Positions 1 through 6,932 of a stretch of 17,059 nucleotides of DNA are shown here, one piece after another. Under the pieces are notes generated by a model, which worked only from the letters and a program-made list of their open reading frames with translations, ran no database searches and was not told the origin of the DNA. The position numbers and the translations under genes were made by a program. Source of the DNA: Clostridia bacterium (GTDB lineage: Bacteria; Bacillota_A; Clostridia; Oscillospirales; Acutalibacteraceae); assembly GCA_024699005.1 (NCBI GenBank), contig JAILQN010000160.1, forward strand, positions 1 through 17,059, given 5' to 3'. How positions within the stretch are numbered: the stretch's first letter is position 1; the number at the start of each line of letters is the position of its first letter.

Positions 1-33
1 CCTTTTCCGTGCTTCCTGTGCTATTATGTTCAT
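1..33 (-). CDS. 5' end of a truncated gene, possibly an IS transposase/integrase
   Basis: Only the first 11 codons lie in the window, running off the left edge; they read MNIIAQEARKR. The start is well supported: a Shine-Dalgarno sequence AAAGGAGA at 41-48 lies 7 bases before the ATG, and an extended -10 promoter lies at 77-85. The charged 'QEARKR' opening resembles, from memory, the beginning of helix-turn-helix transposases of the IS481/IS3 kind in Clostridia, but eleven residues cannot prove that. The leader is clearly more AT-rich than the genes to its right, which would fit a mobile element boundary. That a gene starts here is likely; its identity is a guess. Confidence 0.45.
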   Translation of the reverse strand, partial: MNIIAQEARKR

Positions 34-40
34 GAGAAGT

Positions 41-48
41 TCTCCTTT
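41..48 (-). promoter_or_regulatory. Ribosome binding site of the truncated left-edge gene
   Basis: The minus strand reads AAAGGAGA, 7 bases before the ATG at 33-31. This is the main reason to believe a real gene starts here. Confidence 0.6.
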
Positions 49-76
49 GATTTGGTTGGTTTTGTTTGGTAGCTTG

Positions 77-85
77 ATTATACCA
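77..85 (-). promoter_or_regulatory. Extended -10 promoter element for the left-edge gene
   Basis: The minus strand reads TGGTATAAT, a TGn motif joined to a perfect -10 box. No convincing -35 box stands 16-18 bases upstream, as is common for extended -10 promoters. Transcription would begin near 70, giving a leader of about 35 bases. Confidence 0.45.
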
Positions 86-155
86 TACCAAAGGTTGATC
101 TTCTCTTTTTTTTTGGCTCATATCATTTTACATCATACAAAGTTTTTTGTTTCAG

Positions 156-182
156 AAAAAAAATACCGCCGGGATGCCCGGC
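156..182 (-). terminator. Rho-independent terminator after the MBL-fold gene
   Basis: On the minus strand a perfect 6-bp stem GCCGGG/CCCGGC with a 3-base loop is followed after a few bases by eight T's (plus-strand A run at 156-163). It begins a few bases past the MBL gene's stop codon. Confidence 0.85.
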
Positions 183-189
183 AGGAAAA

Positions 190-960
190 TCATATCTCCA
201 TGGCATTAAATATTTCCGGGATAATGAATTCAATTTCCGGATGGTTCCGGTTCACGGTCCTTTTGAGTCTTTCGACGCTGACCGTTCTTGTCACGGGCGG
301 GAACGCGTTGTCAAAATGTGTCACAAGGATCTTTTTGGGCCTGTATCTGTCTATGAAACTCTTTGTTTTTTCCGGCACGAAAACACTTCCTCCGTTGGCA
401 AGGACAAAAAGATCGATATCATCGGGATAGACCTCGCCGGGATATTCGCGGAATGAGCCGGTCAGGAATATCTTTTTGCCGTGAGCGCTGATCTCGTAGG
501 CGACGATCTCGCCGCCCTCGGGCATTGTGCGATTCATATATATCTGCCAGAAGAACTTCGGGAACATCACGACGCATTTGGGCACGACTGACAGGATGTA
601 GACCGGGTCGAAAACGATGTGCCTGAACCGGCGCACGCGGACGGCAAAATCACCGATCCTGATCTCATCGTCCGGTCTGATCACATTGATACGGTCTTTC
701 GGCACTCCCCTACCCACAAGAGTCTGCGCCGGTGTCTTCGTGCAGTAGACCGGCACGGCTTTGTCGGCTTCGGCAAGCGCCGGAATACTGTATATATGGT
801 CAAAATGGCCGTGGGTCACAAAGACTGCGTCAAACCCGCAGAAGTCTTCTGTCTGTGTAGTCTCCGCACGCCTGTTCATACGCACGAACGGATCGAAGAG
901 CAGTTTGGTTTCGCCGTCGTCAATACCTACGGTCGCCGTACCGTACCAGGTTATTTTCAC
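190..960 (-). CDS. MBL-fold metal-dependent hydrolase (UlaG-like)
   Basis: A 256-residue metallo-beta-lactamase fold protein. It opens with the beta-strand pattern MKITWYGTATVGI typical of the UlaG-like branch, followed by the metal-binding motif HGHFDH at residues 50-55. H114 and the late H215 (in VTHFD) are candidates for the remaining histidine ligands. The substrate cannot be told; relatives include lactonases and phosphodiesterases. The usual 'GD' that supplies the metal-bridging aspartate seems replaced by 'GS' (S169 in FLTGSF), which may weaken or alter catalysis. The start codon is GTG at 960, chosen for the family N-terminus and for the GGGG purine run 9 bases upstream. No signal peptide is seen, so it is probably cytoplasmic. 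It lies downstream of the clpX terminator with only 62 bases between them and no clear promoter there, so it may depend on readthrough or on a promoter inside clpX. Confidence 0.85.
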   Translation of the reverse strand: MKITWYGTATVGIDDGETKLLFDPFVRMNRRAETTQTEDFCGFDAVFVTHGHFDHIYSIPALAEADKAVPVYCTKTPAQTLVGRGVPKDRINVIRPDDEIRIGDFAVRVRRFRHIVFDPVYILSVVPKCVVMFPKFFWQIYMNRTMPEGGEIVAYEISAHGKKIFLTGSFREYPGEVYPDDIDLFVLANGGSVFVPEKTKSFIDRYRPKKILVTHFDNAFPPVTRTVSVERLKRTVNRNHPEIEFIIPEIFNAMEI

Positions 961-992
961 GGCAGATATCCCCTTTCAGGCAGATGATGATC

Positions 993-1016
993 AAAAAACC
1001 GGGCTGAAAAGCCCGG
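993..1016 (-). terminator. Rho-independent terminator after clpX
   Basis: A perfect 7-bp stem (CCGGGCT/AGCCCGG on the minus strand) with a 4-base loop is followed by six T's. The plus strand also carries a T run directly after the stem (1019-1024), so it could stop transcription both ways. It begins within 10 bases of the clpX stop codon. Confidence 0.9.
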
Positions 1017-1022
1017 CCTTTT

Positions 1023-2312
1023 TTACGCAGATTCTTCTTCCGCGGCAGCCTCAAGCTCCGCCAGTTCGTCCGACGTCACAAGCGTCGGCTCGGCATTGTC
1101 CGTAACGCATTCGCGGGTGATGACCACGCGGCGCACAGCTCCCTCGGAAGGGACCCTGAACATCACGTTCATAAGCAGCTTTTCCATGATGGCGCGAAGC
1201 CCCCTGGCGCCGGTGCCGCGTTCTATGGCGGTATCGGCTATGGCGTCAAGCGCCTCGTCTTCAATGATCAATTCCACATGATCCAGCTTGAACAGCTCGG
1301 TATACTGCTTGATGATAGCGTTCTTCGGCTCAGTCAGAATGCGTTTGAGAGCTTCCCTGTCCAGACTCTTAAGCCCGACGATGACGGGCATCCTGCCCAC
1401 AAGCTCCGGTATCATACCGTATTTCACAAGATCGTGCGGAACGACCTGTGACATAATAAAGTCGCTGCTGAGTTCTTTTTTTGTCTTGATATCGGCGCCG
1501 AAGCCCATAACGGAGTTGCCGAGACGTTTTTCCACGATCGTGCCCATGCCGTCGAACGCGCCGCCCAGTATAAACAGGATATTCGTTGTGTTTATCTGGA
1601 TAAACTCCTGCTGCGGATGCTTTCTGCCGCCCTGCGGGGGTACGTTCGCTACGGTCCCCTCAAGTATCTTGAGCAGAGCCTGCTGCACGCCTTCGCCGCT
1701 GACGTCGCGGGTGATGGAAGTGCTCTCGCTGCGGCGGGAGATCTTGTCGATCTCGTCCACGTAAATGATGCCCATCTCGGCAAGTCCCATGTCATAATCA
1801 GCCGCCTGGATAAGCCTGAGCAGGATATTCTCCACGTCTTCGCCCACGTAACCTGCCTCTGTCAGTGTGGTGGCGTCGGCTATCGCAAAGGGCACGTCCA
1901 GGATCTTTGCCAGCGTCTGGGCAAGCATGGTTTTGCCTACACCCGTAGGTCCCAGCATGAGCACGTTGCTCTTCTGGATCTCCACGTCGCTGGAGTCTCC
2001 GTAATAGACTCTTTTGTAGTGGTTGTAAACGGCGACGGAGAGCGCTGTCTTAGCCTCGTCCTGACCTATGACGTATTCGTCGAGTCTGCGTTTGATATCG
2101 GCGGGCTTTGGCAGCTTCCGTTTTATGGTGGAATCGGAGTGCGTATAAGTCTGTGTCGAATTGCATATAATATCACTCGCGATATTCACGCAGGACTCGC
2201 ATATATACACGCCGGGCACCTTACCCTGGATAAGCATGCCGGTCTCATGATTCGGAAGCCCGCAGAATGAGCAGCGATAAACGCCCTGTTTGTTGTCTAT
2301 ACTTTTAGGCAT
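1023..2312 (-). CDS. clpX: ATP-dependent Clp protease ATP-binding subunit ClpX
   Basis: ClpX is the AAA+ unfoldase that recognises substrates and threads them into ClpP. The 429-residue length is normal. The N-terminal zinc-binding domain has C14, C17, C38 and C41. Then come Walker A GPTGVGKT (121-128), the pore loop GYVGED (154-159), Walker B IIYVDEID (182-189), the RKH loop (230-232) and the sensor-2 region GARGLR. The loop that docks on ClpP is normally IGF; here it reads MGF (269-271). The ATG start at 2312 gives the standard N-terminus but has no strong Shine-Dalgarno sequence. It follows the clpP stop by 12 bases, so it is probably co-transcribed and translationally helped by clpP. A strong terminator follows. 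Identification is certain. Confidence 0.98.
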   Translation of the reverse strand: MPKSIDNKQGVYRCSFCGLPNHETGMLIQGKVPGVYICESCVNIASDIICNSTQTYTHSDSTIKRKLPKPADIKRRLDEYVIGQDEAKTALSVAVYNHYKRVYYGDSSDVEIQKSNVLMLGPTGVGKTMLAQTLAKILDVPFAIADATTLTEAGYVGEDVENILLRLIQAADYDMGLAEMGIIYVDEIDKISRRSESTSITRDVSGEGVQQALLKILEGTVANVPPQGGRKHPQQEFIQINTTNILFILGGAFDGMGTIVEKRLGNSVMGFGADIKTKKELSSDFIMSQVVPHDLVKYGMIPELVGRMPVIVGLKSLDREALKRILTEPKNAIIKQYTELFKLDHVELIIEDEALDAIADTAIERGTGARGLRAIMEKLLMNVMFRVPSEGAVRRVVITRECVTDNAEPTLVTSDELAELEAAAEEESA

Positions 2313-2324
2313 AGTTCAAAAATT

Positions 2325-2906
2325 TTATCTCTTGTCAAGTACTTTATCCACAAGACCGTACTCAAGCGCTTCCTGAGCGGAGAGCCAGTTGTCACGGTCG
2401 GTGTCTCTTGCGATCTCCTCTATCGGCTTTCCGGTGTTTTTCGCGAGGATGGCGTTGAGTTTTGCCTTTGTTATCTCTATATGCTTCGCGGCTATCTGGA
2501 TCTCCGTCGCCTGCCCCTGAGCTCCGCCGGAAGGCTGATGGATCATGATCTCGCTGTTGGGCAGAGCAAACCTTTTGCCCTTCGCGCCGGAAGACAGCAG
2601 GAACGCGCCCATCGACGCCGCCATACCCATGCATATGGTGGACACATCGGGTTTGATGTAATTCATCGTGTCATAGATGGCGAAGCCTGCGGATACGCTG
2701 CCGCCCGGGCTGTTTATATAAAGGCTGATATCCTTCTCCGGATCCTGCCCCTCGAGGAACAGGAGCTGCGCCACCACAAGGCTGGCGGTAACGTCGTTGA
2801 CTTCGTCGGAGAGGACGATTATCCTGTCGTTGAGCAGACGGGAGAATATGTCGTAAGCCCTCTCGCCGCGGTTGGTGGTTTCTATTACGGTCGGTACAAG
2901 TGCCAT
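2325..2906 (-). CDS. clpP: ATP-dependent Clp protease proteolytic subunit ClpP
   Basis: ClpP forms the double-ring serine peptidase that degrades proteins fed by ClpX. The protein of 193 residues has the expected catalytic triad: S98 in GMAASMG, H123 in MIHQPSGG, and D172 in the DTDRDN segment, with NSPGGSV (65-71) forming the oxyanion region. An open frame extends 42 codons further upstream, but that part is translated intergenic repeat. The start MALVPTVIE at 2906 is preceded by AAAGGAGA 6 bases away and matches the family N-terminus. It lies between tig and clpX, the common Gram-positive arrangement, although the tig-clpP gap of about 200 bases is widened by a repeat-flanked element. No CtsR-type operator was seen upstream. 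Confidence 0.98.
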   Translation of the reverse strand: MALVPTVIETTNRGERAYDIFSRLLNDRIIVLSDEVNDVTASLVVAQLLFLEGQDPEKDISLYINSPGGSVSAGFAIYDTMNYIKPDVSTICMGMAASMGAFLLSSGAKGKRFALPNSEIMIHQPSGGAQGQATEIQIAAKHIEITKAKLNAILAKNTGKPIEEIARDTDRDNWLSAQEALEYGLVDKVLDKR

Positions 2907-2912
2907 TGTGCT

Positions 2913-2920
2913 TCTCCTTT
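2913..2920 (-). promoter_or_regulatory. Ribosome binding site deciding the clpP start
   Basis: AAAGGAGA on the minus strand, 6 bases before the ATG at 2906. It argues against the longer reading frame that begins at 3032. Confidence 0.85.
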
Positions 2921-2962
2921 CATTATCACAAAACGTTAATGCAATGAAACAAGGAGCATAAC

Positions 2963-2990
2963 AATGCGGAATGCGGAATGCGGAATGCGG
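2963..2990. repeat. Tandem heptamer repeat (AATGCGG x4)
   Basis: Four exact head-to-tail copies of AATGCGG lie between tig and clpP. A degenerate inverted version follows at 3066-3092 (AATTCCGGATTCC and ATTCCGAATTAT). The two together bracket a segment of about 130 bases, like the ends of a small non-coding inverted-repeat element. It contains no gene. Confidence 0.75.
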
Positions 2991-3037
2991 AATTATTCGC
3001 TGTGATAGGCTTACTGCCATACGACCTTGCATGCGTT

Positions 3038-3053
3038 AAAAAGGCAAAGCCTT
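3038..3053 (-). terminator. Weak terminator-like hairpin between tig and clpP
   Basis: The minus strand reads AAGGC-TTT-GCCTT followed by TTT. The stem is only 5 bp and the T run is short, so it would at most attenuate transcription passing from tig into clpP. Confidence 0.3.
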
Positions 3054-3105
3054 GTGAAAATCCCGAATTCCGGATTCCTGATTCCGAATTATATTATACT
3101 CTGTC

Positions 3106-4443
3106 TTACTCCTCTTCGCCTTCTGTTTCGTCCCCGGCTGCTTCCTCCTCCGGTTCCTCCGGCTCGGTGGGAACGCCGTTTTCGGCTATGATGTCTATAG
3201 CCTTGCGAGCTTTGATATCCTCTTTGAGGGTATCCTCGGCGATAAGACTCTTGACCTTCTCCTCATCCAGGTTATAGGCCTCGGCGACTTTTTTGTATTC
3301 CTCGGCGAGATCTGCTTCCGTGACCTCCACGCCCTCAAGCTCGGCGACCTTCTCGATTATGAGATTGACAAGGACGCGCTTTTCCGCCTGATCGGCGTAC
3401 ATATCTCGCAGAGTTTCCTCATCTGCGCCGGTGTACTGCATGTACCTCTGAAGGTCCATGCCCTGCTGACGCAGACGGTAATCCATATCGTTGAGCATAC
3501 CGTCTATCTCGCGGTCGATCATCACGTCCGGAATCTCGGCGTCTACGGTGTCGGCGATCCTGTCGAGCAGGGTGTTGCGGTAGTCCGCGTCCGCCCTGTC
3601 CTCGCGAACCTTGAGCATATTGGCGCGAATGTCTTCTTTATACTCGGCAAAGGTATCGAAATCCTTGTCCTTGGCGTACTCATCGTCCGCCTCGGGCAGT
3701 TCCTTGACCTTGATGCCGTGCAGCCTGATATGGAACACGGCTGCGGCGCCTTTGAGGGACTCCTCGTGATACTCCTCGGGGAAGGTCACGTCGATATCGA
3801 ATTCCTCGCCGACGGAGTGGCCGATTATCTGTTCCTCGAAACCGGGGATGAAGCTGCCGGAACCTATGGCAAGCTCCTGATTTTCGGCTGTGCCGCCGTC
3901 AAAAGCCACGCCGTCCTTAGTGCCCGCATAATCGATGGTGACGATATCGCCGTCCTGAACCGGCCTGTCGTCCACGTCTACCATCCTGGCGTCATCCTCA
4001 AGGCGGCGCCTGATCTCGGCGTCGACCTCCTCGTCGGTGACTTCGACCTTCTCCTTGGGCGCCTCGATGCCCTTGTAGCTTTCGATCTCGATGACCGGCT
4101 TGACGGTTACCTTGCAGGTCAGGTCTACGCCCTCGGAAGTGCTGATCGTGCCGATATCAAAATCACGAGGACTGTCTACTGCGTCGATGCCGGACTCCTT
4201 GAGAGCCTCGTCATATACGTCGGGAAAGACATCATCCAGAGCGTCGTTATAGAAAACGCCCTCGCCGTAGATCTTCTCCACAAGCTGCCTGGGAGCATGA
4301 CCCTTTCTGAACCCGGGAACGGTTATTGATTTCCTTTTTTTGTTCCACTGCTTGTCGCAAGCCTTGGCAAATACCTCGGCGTCAATGTGGATACCGAGCG
4401 TTACTTCATTGGTGTTTGTTTTTTCGTTGGATGTTAAGCTCAT
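3106..4443 (-). CDS. tig: Trigger factor (ribosome-associated chaperone, peptidyl-prolyl isomerase)
   Basis: Trigger factor binds the ribosome exit tunnel and shields nascent chains. This 445-residue protein shows all three parts. The N-terminal ribosome-binding domain carries the signature GFRKGHAPR (44-52). An FKBP-type isomerase domain spans roughly 160-248, with DGDIVTIDYAG and GSGSFIPGFEEQIIG. A long helical C-terminal domain ends in a strongly acidic tail rich in glutamate. The ATG start at 4443 has GGAGGT four bases upstream and matches the family start. It has its own promoter at 4467-4495 and leads the tig-clpP-clpX group. Identification is certain. Confidence 0.97.
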   Translation of the reverse strand: MSLTSNEKTNTNEVTLGIHIDAEVFAKACDKQWNKKRKSITVPGFRKGHAPRQLVEKIYGEGVFYNDALDDVFPDVYDEALKESGIDAVDSPRDFDIGTISTSEGVDLTCKVTVKPVIEIESYKGIEAPKEKVEVTDEEVDAEIRRRLEDDARMVDVDDRPVQDGDIVTIDYAGTKDGVAFDGGTAENQELAIGSGSFIPGFEEQIIGHSVGEEFDIDVTFPEEYHEESLKGAAAVFHIRLHGIKVKELPEADDEYAKDKDFDTFAEYKEDIRANMLKVREDRADADYRNTLLDRIADTVDAEIPDVMIDREIDGMLNDMDYRLRQQGMDLQRYMQYTGADEETLRDMYADQAEKRVLVNLIIEKVAELEGVEVTEADLAEEYKKVAEAYNLDEEKVKSLIAEDTLKEDIKARKAIDIIAENGVPTEPEEPEEEAAGDETEGEEE

Positions 4444-4466
4444 AATGACCTCCGTAAGAGCAGAAA

Positions 4467-4495
4467 AATATACCGTATAAGTATATCAAATGCAA
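4467..4495 (-). promoter_or_regulatory. Probable sigma-A promoter of tig
   Basis: The minus strand has TTGCAT, a 17-base spacer, then TATATT, in an AT-rich stretch. Transcription would start near 4460, just ahead of the GGAGGT ribosome binding site. An isolated TTGACA slightly further upstream is wrongly spaced for either nearby -10 box. Confidence 0.5.
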
Positions 4496-4552
4496 AAGAA
4501 AAATACTATGTCAAAACTGTATAAGAATTAAACGAGTAATCGGCGGTTTTAT

Positions 4553-4576
4553 AGTTGACAGTGAACAGTTGACAGT
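4553..4576. repeat. Direct repeat AGTTGACAGT x2
   Basis: Two exact 10-base copies spaced 14 bases apart lie in the gap between the small metallophosphoesterase and tig. No terminator was found in this gap. The repeat is AT-balanced intergenic sequence with no coding potential. Confidence 0.65.
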
Positions 4577-4591
4577 TATGCCGGCCACCTG

Positions 4592-5281
4592 TTACTTTTT
4601 TACAAGGTAAGGCGTAAAACCGAGTCTGTCGGCAGAAATAAGGCTGAAGCGTATACCGTCGCGGGTAAAATCGTCGTAACGGCCCGTCGTTTCGCCGTGG
4701 ACGTGCCCGAAAAAGCACCGTCTGACCCCGTATTCTGTCAGGACGGAATATATCTCGTCCACCTGCCGCCCGTCAAAAAACGGCGGATAATGCAGAAATA
4801 CCGTCGGTTCTTTGTCCATAGCGAGCCCTGCCTCTATCGACCGGCGCAGCCTTTCGCGCTCACGCAGGATCACCTTTCTCGAGTGCTCCGATTCGTCGTC
4901 AAAAAACCAGCCGCGGGTGCCGCAAAGCGCGATATCCCCTGCGGAAACTGCGTTGTTGAAGATGAATCCTATGGTGTCGAAGCCCCGCCCGGAGATATAA
5001 TTCTCCATCTTGCGCATAGTCTCCCACCAGTAGTCATGGTTGCCTTTGACAAGGTACTTTCTGCCCGGGAGAGAGTGCAGGAAAGCAAAATCCGCGTCGC
5101 AGTCCTCAAGTTTCATCGCCCAGGAGACGTCACCGTCGATAACGACCGTGTCGTCCGGGGAGACGAGCGCGCGCCAGTTTTTCTCCAACCGCCCCACGTA
5201 ATCGTCCCACCCGCGGAACACGTCCATGGGCTTGTCCGATCCGAGAGACAGATGCGTGTCGCCTATAACGAATACTGACAT
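4592..5281 (-). CDS. Metallophosphoesterase (calcineurin-like, COG1768-type)
   Basis: A 229-residue cytoplasmic phosphohydrolase with the ordered two-metal motifs of the calcineurin-like fold: GDTHL near the N-terminus (residues 7-11), GDVSWA near 50, KGNHDYWW near 79-86, HYPP near 163, and GHVHG near 192. The pattern resembles COG1768, whose substrate I do not know. The ATG lies 3 bases past the thrC stop codon with no clear Shine-Dalgarno sequence, so translation is probably coupled to thrC and both are read from the thrC promoter. No signal peptide or membrane segment is visible. The 3' side leads into a short repeat and then tig. Confidence 0.88.
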   Translation of the reverse strand: MSVFVIGDTHLSLGSDKPMDVFRGWDDYVGRLEKNWRALVSPDDTVVIDGDVSWAMKLEDCDADFAFLHSLPGRKYLVKGNHDYWWETMRKMENYISGRGFDTIGFIFNNAVSAGDIALCGTRGWFFDDESEHSRKVILRERERLRRSIEAGLAMDKEPTVFLHYPPFFDGRQVDEIYSVLTEYGVRRCFFGHVHGETTGRYDDFTRDGIRFSLISADRLGFTPYLVKK

Positions 5282-5284
5282 GGA

Positions 5285-6790
5285 TCAGGCGATGCCGAAG
5301 GACCCGAACACGGCATTACGCATAGAGGCGATGTCCCTGTTGCAGACTGCGCTGAAGCGCACGGGCTTGTCTTCCAGAGAGGCAAGCGCGGCGGGGGCGC
5401 GAAGTCCTGTTATAGTCTCAAGCTCACGCAGCATCTCAAACTCGGTGCCGCTTGTATTGCCTTCGCCCTTCAGGGCGGAAAGAACGGCGGCGCAGAACTT
5501 GAACGGGCTGGCGGTGGACGCGACTACGGTCTGAGCGCTGTCGCCGGTGTTTTTAAGGTAATCCTCGCATACCCGTACAGCGACCGCAGTATGGGTGTCG
5601 ATAAGATAATTATACTCGCCGTAGATATCGTGAATGGTTTGCTTCGTGGCAGCGTCGTCACAGCAGCCTCCCGCGAATTCTGCCCGGATGCGCTCCGCGA
5701 CGTCTGTCGGGACAGTGAATTCACCGGTCTCTGCCAGGCGGGAATACAGCTCGCGCACCGCTGCGGAATCATCCCCGGAGAGCGAGAAGATAAGCCGTTC
5801 CAGATTGGATGAAATAAGGATATCCATAGAAGGCGAGATCGTGGTGTAGAAATCTCTGTTCTTATCGTATCTGCCGGTGTTTATAAAGTCGGTGAGTATA
5901 TTGTTTTTGTTGGAAGCGCAGACAAGCTTTTTGACCGGCAGCCCCATGCGGCGGGAGTATTCCGCGGCGAGGATATTGCCGAAGTTGCCCGTGGGCACGA
6001 CTATGTTGATCTCTTCACCGTTCACTATCCTGCCCTGCTTCAGAAGATCGGCGTAAGCGGAGAAGTAATATACGATCTGCGGAGCCAGCCTGCCCCAGTT
6101 TATGGAGTTGGCGGAAGAGAACACAAGGGAATTCCTGTCGAATACCCGCTTTGTCTCGGAATCTGTGAAAATCGCTTTGACGCCGGTCTGCGCGTCGTCG
6201 AAATTGCCGTTTATGGCGCAGACCCCGACGTTGGCGCCCTCCTGGGTCTGCATCTGTCTCTGCTGCATGGGACTGACGCCCTTGTTCGGGAAGAAGACGA
6301 ATATCTTCGAACCCGGTACGTCGCAGAAACCCTCGAGCGCAGCCTTGCCGGTATCGCCGGAGGTAGCCACCAATATGACTATTTCCTTATCTTTCAGCAC
6401 GCGCTTCGCGGAACCTGTTAGCAGATGCGGCAGAAGCTGCAGCGCCATGTCCTTGAATGCGCAGGTGGGGCCGTGCCACAGTTCCAAAATATTCACATTG
6501 TCATGCAGATTGAGAAGAGGAGCCACATCCGGAGACGAGAACTTGCCCCCGCCGTAAGCAGAGTCAATATAACCGGACAGTTCCTCCGCCGGGAACTCAG
6601 CAAGATACAGAGCGAGTATCTTTTTCGCCCGTTCACAGTAGGGCATACCGGCAAGCGACGCGATGAACGCAGCCGAAACCTGCGGAACTTCAGTGGGCAG
6701 GTAAAGCCCGCCGTCGGGCGAGATGCCGTTGGTTATCGCCTGCGCCGCCGTGACCCTCAACGTATTGTCCCTGGTGGAAGTATAAAGCAT
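5285..6790 (-). CDS. thrC: Threonine synthase
   Basis: Threonine synthase converts O-phospho-L-homoserine to L-threonine with pyridoxal phosphate. The 501-residue length fits the longer bacterial/fungal class. The cofactor lysine is K113 in the HGPTCAFKDMALQLL motif, SGDTGKAALEG (144-154) is the phosphate-binding loop, and SSANSINWGR (225-234) is a strongly conserved family block. The N-terminus MLYTSTRDNTLRVT matches the family. The ATG at 6790 has AGAGG about 8 bases upstream. A promoter is present at 6826-6854. It is followed at once by a metallophosphoesterase gene, so the two form an operon. No homoserine kinase or homoserine dehydrogenase gene is nearby. Confidence 0.97.
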   Translation of the reverse strand: MLYTSTRDNTLRVTAAQAITNGISPDGGLYLPTEVPQVSAAFIASLAGMPYCERAKKILALYLAEFPAEELSGYIDSAYGGGKFSSPDVAPLLNLHDNVNILELWHGPTCAFKDMALQLLPHLLTGSAKRVLKDKEIVILVATSGDTGKAALEGFCDVPGSKIFVFFPNKGVSPMQQRQMQTQEGANVGVCAINGNFDDAQTGVKAIFTDSETKRVFDRNSLVFSSANSINWGRLAPQIVYYFSAYADLLKQGRIVNGEEINIVVPTGNFGNILAAEYSRRMGLPVKKLVCASNKNNILTDFINTGRYDKNRDFYTTISPSMDILISSNLERLIFSLSGDDSAAVRELYSRLAETGEFTVPTDVAERIRAEFAGGCCDDAATKQTIHDIYGEYNYLIDTHTAVAVRVCEDYLKNTGDSAQTVVASTASPFKFCAAVLSALKGEGNTSGTEFEMLRELETITGLRAPAALASLEDKPVRFSAVCNRDIASMRNAVFGSFGIA

Positions 6791-6825
6791 AGTGATCGCC
6801 TCTTATTCTCAAAAAATCAAAGCTT

Positions 6826-6854
6826 ATGATATCACAATAACCGCTGCTTGTAAA
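6826..6854 (-). promoter_or_regulatory. Probable sigma-A promoter of thrC
   Basis: The minus strand reads TTTACA, a 17-base spacer, then TATCAT, each box one mismatch from consensus. Transcription would start near 6819, about 29 bases before the ATG. The leader is too short for a T-box or riboswitch. Confidence 0.7.
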
Positions 6855-6883
6855 CAGTTTACTGAAATATTTCATAAATGCTT

Positions 6884-6907
6884 CGGGGACCGCGGTTGCG
6901 GCCCCCG
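6884..6907 (-). terminator. Terminator-like hairpin after the VWA gene
   Basis: A 10-bp GC-rich stem with a 4-base loop lies about 25 bases past the VWA stop codon. The one non-Watson-Crick position is a G-U pair on the minus-strand RNA but an A-C mismatch on the plus-strand RNA, so it suits the leftward transcript. The T run behind it on that strand is poor, so efficiency is uncertain. Confidence 0.5.
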
Positions 6908-6932
6908 GATTTTTACTTTACAGGAACTGATA

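Noticed and set aside
2907..3032. A 42-residue N-terminal extension of ClpP
   Set aside because: It is the translation of the AATGCGG repeat; a good ribosome binding site and the family N-terminus mark the start at 2906.
2963..3092. A possible CRISPR array from the regularly repeated heptamers
   Set aside because: The units are 7 bases long and directly adjacent, with no spacers and no cas genes.
4553..4576. Two TTGACA boxes in the direct repeat as plus-strand promoters
   Set aside because: No -10 box at suitable spacing and no plus-strand gene downstream.
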